Assembly: GCA_934196075.1 (NCBI GenBank)
Contig: CAKPVW010000008.1
Coordinates: forward strand, 1-60,547
Source of the DNA: an uncultured Anaerovibrio sp.
GTDB taxonomy: Bacteria; Bacillota; Negativicutes; Selenomonadales; Selenomonadaceae
Direction: 5' to 3'
Length of the DNA: 60,547 nt
In this document: one piece after another, positions 52,767-60,340 of the stretch
Layout: each line of letters opens with the position of its first letter
How positions within the stretch are numbered: position 1 is the first letter of the stretch
Position numbers and translations under genes: made by a program
The notes under the pieces: model-generated
The model's input: only the letters and a program-made list of their open reading frames with translations
What the model was told of the DNA's origin: nothing
Database searches by the model: none

Positions 52767-54524
52767 ATGTCTAAGCTAAATGTAGATCAAAAAACTGTTA
52801 TGGAATTGTTTGCTAATGCAAAGGCAGATTTCCTTATTCCAGATTATCAACGTCCATATGCCTGGGGAAAGGAAGAATGTCAAACTCTTTGGACAGATAT
52901 TTTCACTTTCTCTTTTCCAGATGATAACTATGAAAATTTTGACGAAGATAATGGAGAATATTTTCTAGGGCCAATTGTAACCTTTAAAAACAAAGAAAAA
53001 CAGCAGGAGATAATAGATGGTCAACAGAGATTGACTACATTGATGCTATTATTGAGAGCTTTTTATGCTAAGTGCGTTAATATGCAAGATAGTAATAGCA
53101 AGAAAACAAGTAAATTTTTGGAAAAGTGTTTATGGAAAACGGATTTGTTCGGCGAACCGGACAAGTCGAAATTGAAGATTAATTCAGAAGTGGCCACAGA
53201 TGAGGAAAGAGAAGATTTTCTTGGAATATTAATAACTGGTGAGGCCATAAATGCAAAGAGCCGTTATGCGAAGAATTATAGATTTTTTCAGGAAAAAATT
53301 CAAACCTTCGTGGAGCAATATCCTACATATTTTCCATATATGCCTATGCGAATTCTTAGTAATTGCATATTACTGCCAATTGAAGCAGAATCGCAAGACA
53401 CTGCTTTGAGAATATTTTCAACTTTAAATGATAGAGGAATGCCGCTATCAGATGCCGATATTTTCAAGGCTCAGTTCTATAAGTTTTACAAACAGGCAGG
53501 GCACAAGGATGAATTTATCACCAAATGGAAATACCTTGAGGGTGTGTGCAATGAAATATTTCATCCAATATCAGGTACACCTATGGATGAAATATTTACT
53601 CGCTACATGTATTATGAAAGGGCGAAGAAACAGATAAAGTCGTCTACAACAGAAGCGTTGAGAAAATTTTACGAGAGGGATTCATATCAATTATTGCATA
53701 ATGCAAGGACGCTTGAAAATCTTATAGAATTGGCAATGTTTTGGCACGATGTAGAGAATCAGGATGAAGATAGGTTTTCAGAGACAGTGTTGAAGAAGTT
53801 GCTTATCTTGCGATATGCACCTAATAGCATGTGGACATATATTTTGTCAGTTTATTTTATGGCAAACAAAAATGCAAATGGAATGTTGGATGATAAATTA
53901 TTGTGTGAATTTTTGAATAAGGTTATAGCTATTGTTTGGGCATATGCAGTTTACAATCCAGGTGTTAATGCACTGCGTACACCATTGTTCTCTGTTATGG
54001 TGAATATTGTCAATCATGAAAACATTAATTTAGATGTTTTCAAAATTGATAGCGATAGGCTGAACAATATATTGAATAATTATAATTTTAGCAATAGACG
54101 TGGTATTACCAAAGCTATGCTTATTTGGTGGGCTTATCAAATTCAGGGGCAAAGTTTATGGTTACAGGAAAATGTGTTAGAAATAGAGCATATTTTTCCC
54201 AAGAAACGGCAGGAAAATGAACATTCATTGAAGGATCCGAATAGTATAGATTCTCTGGGAAATAAGGCTATATTGGAGAAAAAAATAAATATTCGTGCGT
54301 CTGATTATAGGTTTGAAGATAAAATCAAGTATTATATTGGATATGAAACTGCTAAGAACCAACATAAGGAAGGCACAAAAAATATAGAACTTGTTCAGAT
54401 GGCAAAAACGCAGAGTACATTTACTGAAAAAGACATCCAGGCAAGACATGATAGAATTATAGAAAATTTCATCAAGTACGTTGGTGAAAATGGTTTGATC
54501 AATTACAAGATTCAGTCTATATGA
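52767..54524 (+). CDS. DUF262 and DUF1524 (GmrSD-like) restriction protein
   Basis: A 585-residue protein. The N-terminal DUF262 ParB-like domain has IPDYQRPYAWG (24-34) and the nucleotide-hydrolysis motif DGQQRLTTL (84-92). The C-terminal DUF1524 His-Me/HNH nuclease has LEIEHIFPKK (about 471) and SLGNKAILEKKIN. This GmrS-GmrD fusion architecture is typical of type IV restriction enzymes that attack modified phage DNA. AAGGAG precedes the ATG. It is the only gene between two 41-bp inverted repeats, and is followed by a MNT-HEPN pair, consistent with an antiphage island. Confidence 0.85.
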   Translation: MSKLNVDQKTVMELFANAKADFLIPDYQRPYAWGKEECQTLWTDIFTFSFPDDNYENFDEDNGEYFLGPIVTFKNKEKQQEIIDGQQRLTTLMLLLRAFYAKCVNMQDSNSKKTSKFLEKCLWKTDLFGEPDKSKLKINSEVATDEEREDFLGILITGEAINAKSRYAKNYRFFQEKIQTFVEQYPTYFPYMPMRILSNCILLPIEAESQDTALRIFSTLNDRGMPLSDADIFKAQFYKFYKQAGHKDEFITKWKYLEGVCNEIFHPISGTPMDEIFTRYMYYERAKKQIKSSTTEALRKFYERDSYQLLHNARTLENLIELAMFWHDVENQDEDRFSETVLKKLLILRYAPNSMWTYILSVYFMANKNANGMLDDKLLCEFLNKVIAIVWAYAVYNPGVNALRTPLFSVMVNIVNHENINLDVFKIDSDRLNNILNNYNFSNRRGITKAMLIWWAYQIQGQSLWLQENVLEIEHIFPKKRQENEHSLKDPNSIDSLGNKAILEKKINIRASDYRFEDKIKYYIGYETAKNQHKEGTKNIELVQMAKTQSTFTEKDIQARHDRIIENFIKYVGENGLINYKIQSI

Positions 54525-54567
54525 GAATGTCAATGAAAACGTGAGCCGTATGATATGATTTTGTATA

Positions 54568-54608
54568 AATAAAGTTGTCACTTTACTCTCAAGGAATTAA
54601 TATATACT
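54568..54608 (-). repeat. Right 41-bp inverted repeat around the DUF262 gene
   Basis: Reverse complement of the left copy with about four mismatches, giving a 2051-bp unit from 52558 to 54608. No clear target duplication is seen at the outer edges. It ends 26 bp before the MNT gene. Confidence 0.75.
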
Positions 54609-54634
54609 CATAGGGATAAGAAGGACGAAAATAC

Positions 54635-54940
54635 ATGAATGAATATTTTATTAAATTGAAGAATTTTACGCTGGATTTTTGGCAGGATAGTGATGTGAGG
54701 ATATATCTTTTTGGTTCTTGGGCTCGAGGAGAGGCTAGGCAAAGTTCGGATGTGGATATTGCCATAGAGAATAAATCTGGTGTGCATATAGATTCTTCTT
54801 TAGAGTATAAGGTTAATGAATTTCGAGAGGCTTTGGAGAATTCAGATATTATCTATATTGTTGATGTTGTTTATATGGGGATGGCGGCAGAGAGTCTGAG
54901 AAGGACTATTCATCAGGAGGGGATTTTGTGGAAAAGCTAA
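54635..54940 (+). CDS. MNT-type nucleotidyltransferase antitoxin
   Basis: A 101-residue minimal nucleotidyltransferase with GSWARGEARQSSDVDIAIE: Gly27-Ser28 and the metal-binding Asp39/Asp41. In MNT-HEPN pairs this protein neutralises the HEPN RNase, by adding AMP to it in characterised cases. Its end overlaps the HEPN start by 13 bp, a usual arrangement. Confidence 0.85.
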   Translation: MNEYFIKLKNFTLDFWQDSDVRIYLFGSWARGEARQSSDVDIAIENKSGVHIDSSLEYKVNEFREALENSDIIYIVDVVYMGMAAESLRRTIHQEGILWKS

Positions 54941-55323
54941 AGGAACGATTGGCTTTGGCGGAACGGGCGGTGTCTAAGCTAGAGGAGTTAGCTTGTAAAA
55001 ATGAATGGTCTGAGGTAGAGCGAGATGCCATGATACAGAGATTTGAATTTTCTTACGAAATACTCTGGAAATGTGCTAAGGATTATCTACGGGTTTTTGA
55101 GGGCATAGATGCTGCTTCGCCACGGCGAGTTATACGTGAATGTCAACGAATTGGCATATTATCCCCTGAACAAACAGAAATGGCCTTGCGCATGTCAGGG
55201 GATAGAAATATGACAACTCATATCTATGATGAGGAATTTGCCGTGGAATTATCAGCTCGTATGAAGGATTACGGAAAATTATTGCGAATTTGGTTAGAAA
55301 AAATCCGTTTTGATAGGCAGTGA
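54928..55323 (+). CDS. HEPN-domain toxin (HI0074-type substrate-binding partner)
   Basis: A 131-residue all-helical protein of the HI0074 family. The motif GDRNMTTHIYDE contains the HEPN R-x4-H pair (Arg93, His98), the RNase signature. FEFSYEILWKCAKDYL is the conserved helix. Translationally coupled to MNT. The hairpin repeat copy at 55326 immediately follows and probably terminates the operon. A deleted copy of this gene lies at 56646. Confidence 0.88.
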   Translation: MEKLKERLALAERAVSKLEELACKNEWSEVERDAMIQRFEFSYEILWKCAKDYLRVFEGIDAASPRRVIRECQRIGILSPEQTEMALRMSGDRNMTTHIYDEEFAVELSARMKDYGKLLRIWLEKIRFDRQ

Positions 55324-55325
55324 TT

Positions 55326-55396
55326 CAAAAAATCCCTGTTAAGAGTTATGCTATCACGTATAGAAATGGTAGCTATTCTCCTAACAGGGATTTTGT
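55326..55396. repeat. Hairpin repeat, copy 3
   Basis: AAAAAATCCCTGTTAAGAG...CTCCTAACAGGGATTTT with the inner ATGCTATCAC/GGTAGCTAT stem, lacking the CCACC hairpin of the other copies. It starts two bases after the HEPN stop, so it acts here as a terminator. Confidence 0.7.
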
Positions 55397-55423
55397 ATAT
55401 AATGTTGTGGTGTAATACGTAAT

Positions 55424-55551
55424 GGATTAAAAAAAGATGGACCTCCTAAATATAGAACACCAGAAAATGATAATAAAGCAAGAACGTTAGTACACACTTT
55501 GCAAAAAAATAGGTACGGACAAGACGATAAGTTTTTGTTTCACAGATGATT
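55424..55551 (+). pseudogene. Unrecognised C-terminal gene fragment
   Basis: An open frame reading NGLKKDGPPKYRTPENDNKA...GQDDKFLFHR and a stop has no start codon or ribosome site. It looks like the end of a lost gene; family unknown. Confidence 0.3.
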
Positions 55552-55644
55552 GTCAAAAGCCAAAAACGGAAATGGAAATTTTGGCAAATTTTACCCACAA
55601 ATGCAATCTCTCCTGCCTTTAGGCAGCAGTAGTGTCAAAATGTA

Positions 55645-55673
55645 TTGAAAAATTGTTAATCATATGATACAAT
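55645..55673 (+). promoter_or_regulatory. Promoter of the 55680 small RNA
   Basis: TTGAAA, exactly 17 bp, TACAAT. There is no coding frame between it and the terminator at 55716. Confidence 0.75.
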
Positions 55674-55679
55674 CTAACC

Positions 55680-55750
55680 ATAAGATTTCACGAAGGACAT
55701 TGTGGAACCATAAAGAGCCCTTGGGGAGTGATGACCCCCAAGGGCTTTTT
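55680..55750 (+). ncRNA. Putative RNA antitoxin complementary to a toxin start
   Basis: A roughly 70-nt RNA bounded by a near-consensus promoter and a GC-rich terminator. Its segment 55686-55709 is nearly identical to the plus-strand sequence at 55874-55898, differing by two small gaps. The RNA is therefore complementary to the minus-strand mRNA from the Shine-Dalgarno edge through about codon six of the small peptide at 55799-55888. Such pairing would block translation, as in type I systems with separately encoded RNA antitoxins. Confidence 0.65.
55716..55750 (+). terminator. Terminator of the small RNA antitoxin
   Basis: AGCCCTTGGGG and CCCCAAGGGCT form an 11-bp perfect stem followed by TTTTT. 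Confidence 0.9.
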
Positions 55751-55798
55751 GCATAGTTGATGAGACTACACTCTGCTAGGTGCCACAATATGGCTGGC

Positions 55799-55888
55799 TT
55801 ACCATCCTAACAGTTGCATTGTCAGGGAATTGAGAATACTCCCAATTATGCTAATGACTAGATTAACCAATATTTCGTCGAAGGACAT
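55799..55888 (-). CDS. 29-residue hydrophobic peptide, putative type I toxin
   Basis: MSFDEILVNLVISIIGSILN, then SLTMQLLGW, is one amphipathic/hydrophobic helix with an acidic start, in the size range of known type I membrane toxins. The ribosome site is strong (AAGGGAGGGAGG, complement at 55897-55908, about 8 bp before the ATG). An extended -10 TGATATACT lies at 55943-55948 on the minus strand. The mRNA would run toward, and overlap at its 3' end, the convergent small RNA at 55680-55750, which also matches its start region. Too short for routine annotation. Confidence 0.6.
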   Translation of the reverse strand: MSFDEILVNLVISIIGSILNSLTMQLLGW

Positions 55889-55942
55889 TTGTGGAACCTC
55901 CCTCCCTTGCCGTATTAGCTTGATGAGGGCTGTGGCATATTT

Positions 55943-55948
55943 AGTATA
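55943..55948 (-). promoter_or_regulatory. Extended -10 of the 29-residue peptide
   Basis: TGATATACT on the minus strand, about 55 bp before the start codon; the -35 region (TTCCTC) is weak, as is common with extended -10 promoters. Confidence 0.45.
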
Positions 55949-55993
55949 TCATATGGACTTTATACGAGGAAAGCAAATTTTGGTTTGTTATTA

Positions 55994-56300
55994 CCTAGAG
56001 AAGATGGTAAATTTTTGGAAGCTTTGAAGGCTAAAAATACAGATTATATATTGTTTTCAGAAAGAAATAATCCTGAAAATATTAGAAAACTAAAAGCTGC
56101 TTGAAAATAGTAGATATATGGTGATTTATACCGAACTTAAGAGTTAGATTAGAAGTGCTAACTTTTGAGTTCGGTATTTTTTGCGACAAAATCGTCTTTT
56201 AAACGCTGACTAGGATGATATTATGTGTGTGAATAGAAAAGAGAGGAGGTATAACAGCAAATTTTAGAGTGATATTGCTCAAAGGAGATGTTTTTAATTT
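55994..56300 (+). pseudogene. Duplicated 3' end of the DUF1828/DUF1829 gene plus its terminator
   Basis: From the codons for GKFLEALKAKNTDYILFSER to about 56300 the sequence repeats 48700-49010 with few changes, including the ACCGAAC/GTTCGGT terminator (56129-56182) and the AGGAGG-containing region beyond. The rest of the gene is absent. It is probably the scar of a segmental duplication followed by deletion. Confidence 0.85.
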
Positions 56301-56361
56301 TGTGATTACTAAATAAAATTTCTGTTATTGAAAAGAGTTATGAAAAAATGGAGGATTTTGT

Positions 56362-56523
56362 ATGAAATTAATCACAGAAGCGTTAGTAGGTATGGTAATA
56401 ACTAAAATAGATGAAAGTATAATATATTATGTGAATGGCATTTTTGATGTATTGGGGATTACAAATGAATGGTTATTTGCAAAATGTTCCCCAATGAATA
56501 TTGACTACAGGGGAACAAATTAA
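56362..56523 (+). CDS. Small protein of 53 residues, unknown
   Basis: MKLITEALVGMVITKIDESI... with GGAGG about 8 bp before the ATG. The last codons run into a copy of the Fic-type operator (CSPMNIDYRGTN), so the C-terminus may be accidental. Not recognised; it may be a truncated gene. Confidence 0.35.
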   Translation: MKLITEALVGMVITKIDESIIYYVNGIFDVLGITNEWLFAKCSPMNIDYRGTN

Positions 56524-56552
56524 TATAATTTTCAAAGAAAATGTTCCCCAAA
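56488..56552 (+). promoter_or_regulatory. Third copy of the Fic-type promoter/operator
   Basis: TGTTCCCCAA, TTGACT (56501), 17 bp, TATAAT (56524), AGGGGAACAAA and TGTTCCCCAAAGGAAG. The promoter hexamers are intact, but it now precedes MNT-HEPN debris and no Fic gene. Confidence 0.7.
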
Positions 56553-56556
56553 GGAA

Positions 56557-56882
56557 GATGAAAATATTATTTATATTGTTGATGTGGTTTACATGGGGAT
56601 GGCGTCAGAGAGGTTGAGAAGGCGTATTCATCAGGAGGGGATTTTGTGGAAAAGCTAGATGAGGGCATAGATGCTGCTTCACCACGGCGGGTTATCCGTG
56701 AATGTCAACGCCTTGGCATATTATTCCCTGAGCAAACAGAAATGGCCTTGTATATGTCAGGGGATAGAAATTTGACAACTCATATCTATGATGAGGAATT
56801 TGCCGTGGAATTGTCAGCTCGTATGAAAGATTATGGGAAATTATTGAGAACTTGGCTAAAAAAAATTAATGATGCTATATAA
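56557..56882 (+). pseudogene. Deleted copy of the MNT-HEPN operon
   Basis: 56557-56660 repeats the last 30 or so codons of the MNT gene (YIVDVVYMGMA...QEGILWKS). The HEPN copy starts at 56646 with the same first four residues, then jumps in frame to residue 58 (EGIDAASPRRVIRECQRLGIL), keeping the R-x4-H motif (GDRNLTTHIYDE). The resulting 78-residue frame lacks the first helices. It is likely inactive, though the RNase motif is preserved. Confidence 0.8.
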
Positions 56883-56905
56883 AAATGAATGGTAAGAGGA
56901 CGTAT

Positions 56906-58333
56906 ATGAAATTTATAGATTATGTGTGTGAAGCAACTCAGTATGATAAAAAGCGCTCTGTGGAACGGAAGAAAATAAAGAGTTGGCTCAAAAGCATTAG
57001 CGCATTTGCCAACACAGAGGGTGGGGTATTGATTTTTGGTGTTGATAACGATGATGAAATTGTTGGCCTGGAAAATGCCAAAGAAGATGCAGAGTTTATC
57101 AGTCAAAAAATCAAGGAAAGAATATCGGTATTTCCTAATGCTAATTTAAAAGTTGAACAATATGAAGATAAGACTGTTTTATTTGTGTATATACCTAAAG
57201 GGCATGAAACACCATATTACTATAGTGGTGATGGTGTAACAGAAGCTTATATTCGCATAGGAAATGAAAGTGTTATTGCCAATGCCATAGAGATAAAAAG
57301 ATTGGTAATGTGCGGTCAGAATACAACCTATGATTCTATTATTTCATCATACAAAGCAGAGGACTATGCTTTTAGTAAATTACGGGAAAGATATAGACAG
57401 TGGAGTGGTAAAAGCATGGAGGAGAAAGTTTTTGCCTCCTTCTATTTGGTAAATAGGGATGGTTATTTGACCAATGCAGGAGCGTTAGTGGCAGATGATT
57501 CTCCTATACGCTGGTCGAGGCTTTTCTGTACAAGATGGAATGGTTTGAACAAAAGTGGTGGTAGAATAGACGCTCTGGATAGTATGGAATATACCGGTAG
57601 TATTATTTCTTTGCTACAAGAAGGCATAGGTTTTGTGCGGCGCAATATGAGAAAGATGTGGCGAAAAACTTCTAACTCACGTATTGAAATGCCGGATTAT
57701 AGCGAAAGAGGTGTTTTTGAGGCATTGGTAAATGCTTTGGTACACCGAGATTATATGATTATGGGTAGCGAAGTGCATATAGACATCTTCGATGATAGGA
57801 TGGTTATTTATTCGCCTGGTGGTATGGTTGATGGTGTTGAAATACAGGATAGGGATATAAGCAATGTGCCATCCATACGTAGAAATCCAGTTTTGGCAGA
57901 TATTTTTGATCGTTTGGGTTATATGGAGCGTCAAGGCAGTGGCCTGGGGAAGATTCGTGAGGCATATATAAGTGAGACAAATTACTCTGATAAAATGGAG
58001 CCTGTATTCTATTCAGATAGATCACAATTTACAGTAACACTATCTAATTTAAATTATGAAGCTCCATTAAGTGGCACTATGGATGGTGCTTTAAATGGTG
58101 CTTTAAATGGTGCTTTAAATGGTGCTTTAAGAGATAAAATATCGGAAGAAGAGATGCAGCTGTTAGAGTACATAAGTAGAAACGCTGATATAACTCAAAA
58201 GGAACTGGCAGAAGAATTTAATTTCTCTAGGAGAATTATCCAGCGTATGATGAAAAAATTACAGGACAAGGGGGTTCTAGAACGTATCGGTGCTAAGAAA
58301 AGCGGCAGATGGATAGTGTTGTACAAGAAATAA
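56906..58333 (+). CDS. AlbA_2 (Schlafen-like) ATP-binding transcriptional regulator
   Basis: A 475-residue protein; the start at 56906 has GAGG upstream. The N-terminal AlbA_2 domain has KKIKSWLKSISAFANTEGGVL and DNDDEIVGLENAKED. The middle HATPase-like part is YSERGVFEALVNALVHRDY, then PGGMVDG and RQGSGLGKIREAY. The C-terminal winged helix is DITQKELAEEFNFSRRIIQRMM. Such proteins are putative ATP-dependent transcription regulators or helicase-related proteins, often in mobile islands. A four-fold 12-bp repeat encodes NGAL NGAL before the winged helix. Confidence 0.82.
   Translation: MKFIDYVCEATQYDKKRSVERKKIKSWLKSISAFANTEGGVLIFGVDNDDEIVGLENAKEDAEFISQKIKERISVFPNANLKVEQYEDKTVLFVYIPKGHETPYYYSGDGVTEAYIRIGNESVIANAIEIKRLVMCGQNTTYDSIISSYKAEDYAFSKLRERYRQWSGKSMEEKVFASFYLVNRDGYLTNAGALVADDSPIRWSRLFCTRWNGLNKSGGRIDALDSMEYTGSIISLLQEGIGFVRRNMRKMWRKTSNSRIEMPDYSERGVFEALVNALVHRDYMIMGSEVHIDIFDDRMVIYSPGGMVDGVEIQDRDISNVPSIRRNPVLADIFDRLGYMERQGSGLGKIREAYISETNYSDKMEPVFYSDRSQFTVTLSNLNYEAPLSGTMDGALNGALNGALNGALRDKISEEEMQLLEYISRNADITQKELAEEFNFSRRIIQRMMKKLQDKGVLERIGAKKSGRWIVLYKK
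58085..58132 (+). repeat. 12-bp tandem repeat inside the AlbA_2 gene
   Basis: GGTGCTTTAAAT occurs three times plus a fourth, altered unit, encoding GALN repeats in the linker between the ATPase and winged-helix domains. Because the unit is a multiple of three, slippage would change linker length without frameshift. Confidence 0.85.
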
Positions 58334-58492
58334 TAATGGGTTGTTACGTAAAGTGGCTAGAGTTGGTCATTTTGCTCCTCAAAGTTGATAATTTCCATGA
58401 AATTTTGTTCCCAAACGGTGTCTGCCTATTGGCAAATGCTTAAAAATAATGCATAATAATATAGAAGAAAATTGATTGTCAGGAGGCCTATT

Positions 58493-58882
58493 ATGGAATA
58501 CCGGTTAGCCCATAGCTGTCTAAAGGTAAGAAATCTCAATAAATCCTTGCAGTTTTATACAGAGATTCTGCATATGCAGGAACGGGGCCGGGTTCAGATT
58601 GGTGATACTATATTGGTGTACCTTGGTGATGAAGGGAATTCTGCCCATGAACTGGAACTGAATTATCATCCGGAACATGGAGAGGCCTATCAGCTGGGAG
58701 AGAATCCTGTTCATCTTGCCTTTGCTGTAGATGATTATCCAGGGGCCTTGGCTCAGCATAGAGCTGCTGGCTGTATTAGGCTGGAACTTCCTCAGCATGG
58801 TATTCACTTTTTAGCAGATCCCGATGGCTATCTGATAGAAATTCTGCCACAAAAACATTTTTCACTTACGGAGAGGGGATAA
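58493..58882 (+). CDS. gloA: Glyoxalase I-type (VOC) protein
   Basis: A 129-residue vicinal-oxygen-chelate protein. RLAHSCLKVRNLNKSLQFYTEIL contains the first metal His (His7), HELELN the Glu, VHLAFAVDD the second His, and GYLIEIL the second Glu, matching lactoylglutathione lyase. It would detoxify methylglyoxal. AGGAGG precedes the ATG at 58493. hexokinase follows after 3 bp, linking methylglyoxal detoxification with sugar phosphorylation on one transcript. Confidence 0.82.
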   Translation: MEYRLAHSCLKVRNLNKSLQFYTEILHMQERGRVQIGDTILVYLGDEGNSAHELELNYHPEHGEAYQLGENPVHLAFAVDDYPGALAQHRAAGCIRLELPQHGIHFLADPDGYLIEILPQKHFSLTERG

Positions 58883-58885
58883 AAA

Positions 58886-60169
58886 ATGAGAATTAACGAA
58901 GCACAGTTAAAGAGCATTATTGAGGAATTGACCTTGGACAAGGAGCAGCTGAAGGAGATAGCTTCTGCCCTGCGTTTTGATATGGAGCTGGCTCTGCAGG
59001 GCAAGGAAGCTAGTATGCCAATGCTGTGTTCTTACATAGGTATGCCTACCGGTCAGGAAAAGGGTGAATTTCTGGCTTTGGATTTTGGCGGCACCAATTT
59101 GCGGGCTGAGCTGGTAAGCCTCAAGGGGAATTGCCAGTATGAGATTGTGAAGATGGTGGCCAAGCCATTGGTTACAGAGGAATACAATCTGATTAATGGT
59201 TCTGCTTCTGCAGAAAAGGTTTTTGATTTTATTGCAGATATGTTTGCAAAGCTTTTGGAAGGGGCAGAAAAAAAGACCTATTATCTGGGCCATACCTTCT
59301 CCTTCCCATCTCAGCAGACTGATATTTATAATGCTCGCCTGCTGGTATGGACCAAGGAATTTGCGATTCCTGGCGTAGAGGGTGAGGTTGTCAATGATTT
59401 GCTGCAGGCTGCCTTCAATCGCAAGGGTTTGGAGAATATTAAGGTTGTAGCTGTTATCAATGATACTGTAGCAGAGCTGTTGACTGCTGGTTATCAGTAT
59501 CCTGATACTCAGATTGGCTGTATCTATGCTACCGGCAGCAATAATTGCTATATGGAGCGTACTGCTGATGTGGGCCGTCCTGCTGCTATTATTAATATGG
59601 AATCTGGCAGCTTCAACAAGCTGGTTCCAAGCCAGTGGGATAACAAATTGGATGAGGCCTCTGAGAAGCCAGGCCGTCAGCGTCTGGAGAAAATGGTATC
59701 TGGCCGTTATATGGGTGAGCTGCTGAGTCTTACTGTACAGCATTTGCTGAATTTGCAGGAAAAGCCAGAATTTACAGCTATTGATATGTCTGGCATTATG
59801 GCAGATTCTACTGCTGCAGCCAGCGATGCTGCCAAGGTTATCAGCGCCAAGGTAGGATCACTGGAGCCAGGGGAGGCTGCCTATATTCGTGACCTGACGG
59901 AAGCTATTGCCATCCGTTCCGCCCGTATTGTGGCTGCCTGCTTTGCCGGTATTCTCTGGCATGTATCTGGCTCTGGCAAGATTGCCCAGCAGCATATTGC
60001 CATTGATGGTTCTGTTTATGAGCATATGCCTCATATCAAGGAAAATGTTCAGAAGGCTCTCTACGAAATTCTGGACGAGGAGGCAGCGGCTGTTGAACCA
60101 ATGCTGTTGAAGGATGGTTCTGGTTTAGGGGCTGCCATTGCTGCAGCTGTAGCCTCTAAGAATATCTAA
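58886..60169 (+). CDS. Eukaryotic-type hexokinase
   Basis: A 427-residue kinase with the eukaryotic hexokinase pattern, not the bacterial ROK or Glk type. LALDFGGTNLRAELVSL (about 63-79) is phosphate site 1. LGHTFSFPSQQTDIYNARLL and VWTKEFAIPGVEGEVV give the glucose-binding signature. AVINDTVAELLTAGY carries the catalytic Asp, and IYATGSNNCYMER is the adenosine/phosphate loop. It should phosphorylate glucose and related hexoses using ATP. AGAGGGG lies upstream, and the gene is translated right after gloA. Confidence 0.9.
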   Translation: MRINEAQLKSIIEELTLDKEQLKEIASALRFDMELALQGKEASMPMLCSYIGMPTGQEKGEFLALDFGGTNLRAELVSLKGNCQYEIVKMVAKPLVTEEYNLINGSASAEKVFDFIADMFAKLLEGAEKKTYYLGHTFSFPSQQTDIYNARLLVWTKEFAIPGVEGEVVNDLLQAAFNRKGLENIKVVAVINDTVAELLTAGYQYPDTQIGCIYATGSNNCYMERTADVGRPAAIINMESGSFNKLVPSQWDNKLDEASEKPGRQRLEKMVSGRYMGELLSLTVQHLLNLQEKPEFTAIDMSGIMADSTAAASDAAKVISAKVGSLEPGEAAYIRDLTEAIAIRSARIVAACFAGILWHVSGSGKIAQQHIAIDGSVYEHMPHIKENVQKALYEILDEEAAAVEPMLLKDGSGLGAAIAAAVASKNI

Positions 60170-60180
60170 GCAGCGTGCAA

Positions 60181-60215
60181 CGAGGCGTCCGATGCTCCCA
60201 CTTATAGGGGGTATA
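60181..60215 (+). repeat. Fragment of the dispersed element
   Basis: CGAGGCGTCCGATGCTCCCA resembles the outer end of the element at 51911 (CGAGGTGTCCGATGTCCCCC), then diverges. Confidence 0.45.
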
Positions 60216-60231
60216 AAATAAAACAAGAGAA

Positions 60232-60340
60232 AAGAGCCATGCTCCTTGCTGGTTTGGGCATAATTGTCAATATTTTCTGACGAAATCTACAGAAATGTTT
60301 TGACAGCAAAGTGCCTGAAAATAGTAAGGACATGGCTCTT
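60232..60340. repeat. 109-bp imperfect palindrome
   Basis: AAGAGCCATG...TCCTT at the left pairs with AAGGA-CATGGCTCTT at the right. Further inward GGGCA/TGCC, TGTCAA/TTGACA and ATTTTCTG/CAGAAAT also pair, so nearly the whole stretch folds into one hairpin. It could be a miniature inverted-repeat element or a structured RNA; no T-run follows. Nothing further is seen in 60341-60547. Confidence 0.6.

Noticed and set aside
54541..54566. GTGAGCCGTATGAT resembling the start of a group II intron domain V
   Set aside because: The complementary strand of the hairpin and domain VI are absent, so the resemblance is probably chance.
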